From: Streptomyces sp. TS71-3
Lineage (GTDB): Bacteria > Actinomycetota > Actinomycetes > Streptomycetales > Streptomycetaceae
Direction of reading: 5' to 3'
Assembly (NCBI RefSeq): GCF_018327685.1
Contig: NZ_BNEL01000003.1
Location: 2,356,001-2,420,000 of the forward strand
DNA length: 64,000 nt
Below, one piece after another: positions 63,196-64,000 of the stretch (position 1 is its first letter; every line of letters begins with the position of its first letter). The notes under the pieces were generated by a model that saw nothing but the letters and a program-made list of their open reading frames with translations, was not told the DNA's origin and ran no database searches. Both the position numbers and the translations under genes were made by a program.

Positions 63196-64000
63196 GTGCC
63201 CCTGGAAGATTTCGAACGCCATCCCCTGCTGTTCGGCCCGAGCCCGGTCCATCCACTGGACCGGCTCAGTGACCACCTCGGCGGGGCCCGCATCTGGGCG
63301 AAGCGCGAGGACTGCAACAGCGGGCTGGCGTTCGGGGGCAACAAGACCAGGAAGATGGAGTACCTGGTTCCCGACGCGCTTCGGCAGGGTGCGGACACGC
63401 TGGTCAGCATCGGCGGGGTGCAGTCCAATCACACACGCCAGGTGGCCGCTGTGGCCGCCAGGTTGGGGCTCAAGGCCGTACTGGTCCAGGAGAGCTGGGT
63501 GGATTGGCCGGACTCCGTCAACGACAAGGTCGGCAATATCCTGCTGTCCCGGATCATGGGTGCCGACGTGCGCCTGGTCCAGGCGGGCTTCGGCATCGAC
63601 GCCAAGGACAGCTGGCAGCGGGCCCTGGAGGAGGTCCGTGCCGCGGGAGGCAACCCCTACGCGATCCCTGCCGGGGCCTCCGACCACCGCCTGGGCGGCC
63701 TCGGCTTCGCCCGCTGGGCGCGTGAGGTCGAACAACAGGAGCGGGAACTCGGGGTCTTCTTCGACACCATCGTCGTGTGCAGCGTCACGGGCAGTACGCA
63801 AGCGGGCATGATCGCCGGCTTCGCGGACCGGCAGCGGCCACGTCGCGTGCTGGGCATCGACGCCTCCGCGAAGCCCGAGGAGACCCGCGCCCAGGTCGGC
63901 AGGATCGCCCGCCGGACCGCCGAGCTCCTCGGACTCCCGCGGGATCTGCGTGACGACGAGATCACCCTCCTGGAAGGGTGGGCCGGGGACGTCTACGGCA
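63196..64000 (+). CDS. acdS: 1-Aminocyclopropane-1-carboxylate deaminase (3' end outside window)
   Basis: 268 residues are visible from a GTG with GAGGAG upstream; the family is about 338. PLP-dependent fold type II: the Schiff-base Lys is in [11 protein letters not shown] (Lys50, matching Lys51 of the Pseudomonas enzyme). [20 protein letters not shown] binds phosphate, and [14 protein letters not shown] is also typical. It cleaves ACC to 2-oxobutyrate and ammonia, which lowers plant ethylene. The two tyrosines that separate AcdS from D-cysteine desulfhydrase lie past the end, so that distinction rests on similarity of the visible part. Confidence 0.88.
   Translation, partial: MPLEDFERHPLLFGPSPVHPLDRLSDHLGGARIWAKREDCNSGLAFGGNKTRKMEYLVPDALRQGADTLVSIGGVQSNHTRQVAAVAARLGLKAVLVQESWVDWPDSVNDKVGNILLSRIMGADVRLVQAGFGIDAKDSWQRALEEVRAAGGNPYAIPAGASDHRLGGLGFARWAREVEQQERELGVFFDTIVVCSVTGSTQAGMIAGFADRQRPRRVLGIDASAKPEETRAQVGRIARRTAELLGLPRDLRDDEITLLEGWAGDVYG

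Overview
The window is high-GC actinobacterial chromosome. It almost certainly comes from a Streptomyces: codon use is strongly G/C in third positions, there are many Tat and lipoprotein signal peptides, GTG and TTG starts are common, intergenic repeats of a Streptomyces type are present, and the gene set is typical (frc/oxc, ebo genes, nrdAB and metE under cobalamin riboswitches, sodF with a Nur-type box, cbtBA, acdS).

Layout. (1) 1-9.4 kb, plus strand: the end of a ribose-type sugar ABC transporter (ATPase, permease, binding lipoprotein), a Gfo/Idh/MocA dehydrogenase, a sugar isomerase/epimerase, and a 1236-residue secreted fusion (PQQ-type sugar dehydrogenase, PKD, CBM, ThuA, DUF1080). Together these suggest uptake and oxidation of a sugar or cyclitol. 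(2) 9.6-18.0 kb: a tightly coupled seven-gene operon related to the ebo clusters (EboC prenyltransferase, EboA, EboB TatD hydrolase, EboE, EboF phosphodiesterase). It opens with an inositol-3-phosphate synthase where classical ebo operons carry a dehydroquinate-synthase-like cyclase, and a Tat-exported isomerase follows. It is the best candidate for an under-described system. (3) 19.2-29.8 kb: an oxalate-type module on the minus strand (OFA-family antiporter, ADP-forming acyl-CoA synthetase, formyl-CoA transferase, oxalyl-CoA decarboxylase). It diverges, across a perfect 8-8-8 palindrome, from extra sucCD genes and an aldehyde dehydrogenase. (4) 30.0-32.9 kb: tRNA-Leu(GAG) with a serine-recombinase remnant, then a TetR / SnoaL-like / acyl-CoA-dehydrogenase-like group. 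(5) 33.0-41.7 kb, minus strand: a carbohydrate locus with a secreted beta-helix protein carrying two discoidin domains, an ABC importer, an enolase-superfamily enzyme and a GntR regulator. (6) 42.2-45.9 kb, minus strand: an MFS transporter, two cupins and a class II aldolase. (7) 45.9-47.4 kb: a frameshifted IS110 transposase and a second IS110 scrap. (8) 47.6-58.7 kb, metals and cofactors: sodF, a GNAT, metE, cbtBA with a FhuF-like protein, and nrdAB. Three separate cobalamin riboswitches lie here, plus tandem NrdR boxes. (9) 59.0-64.0 kb: a ClC channel gene with two frameshifts, a MarR regulator, a PCuAC-like lipoprotein, and a GntR regulator followed by ACC deaminase, which is cut by the window edge.

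Most reading frames on the opposite strand are GC-driven shadows and are left out. All functions come from reading the sequence; no database search was run.
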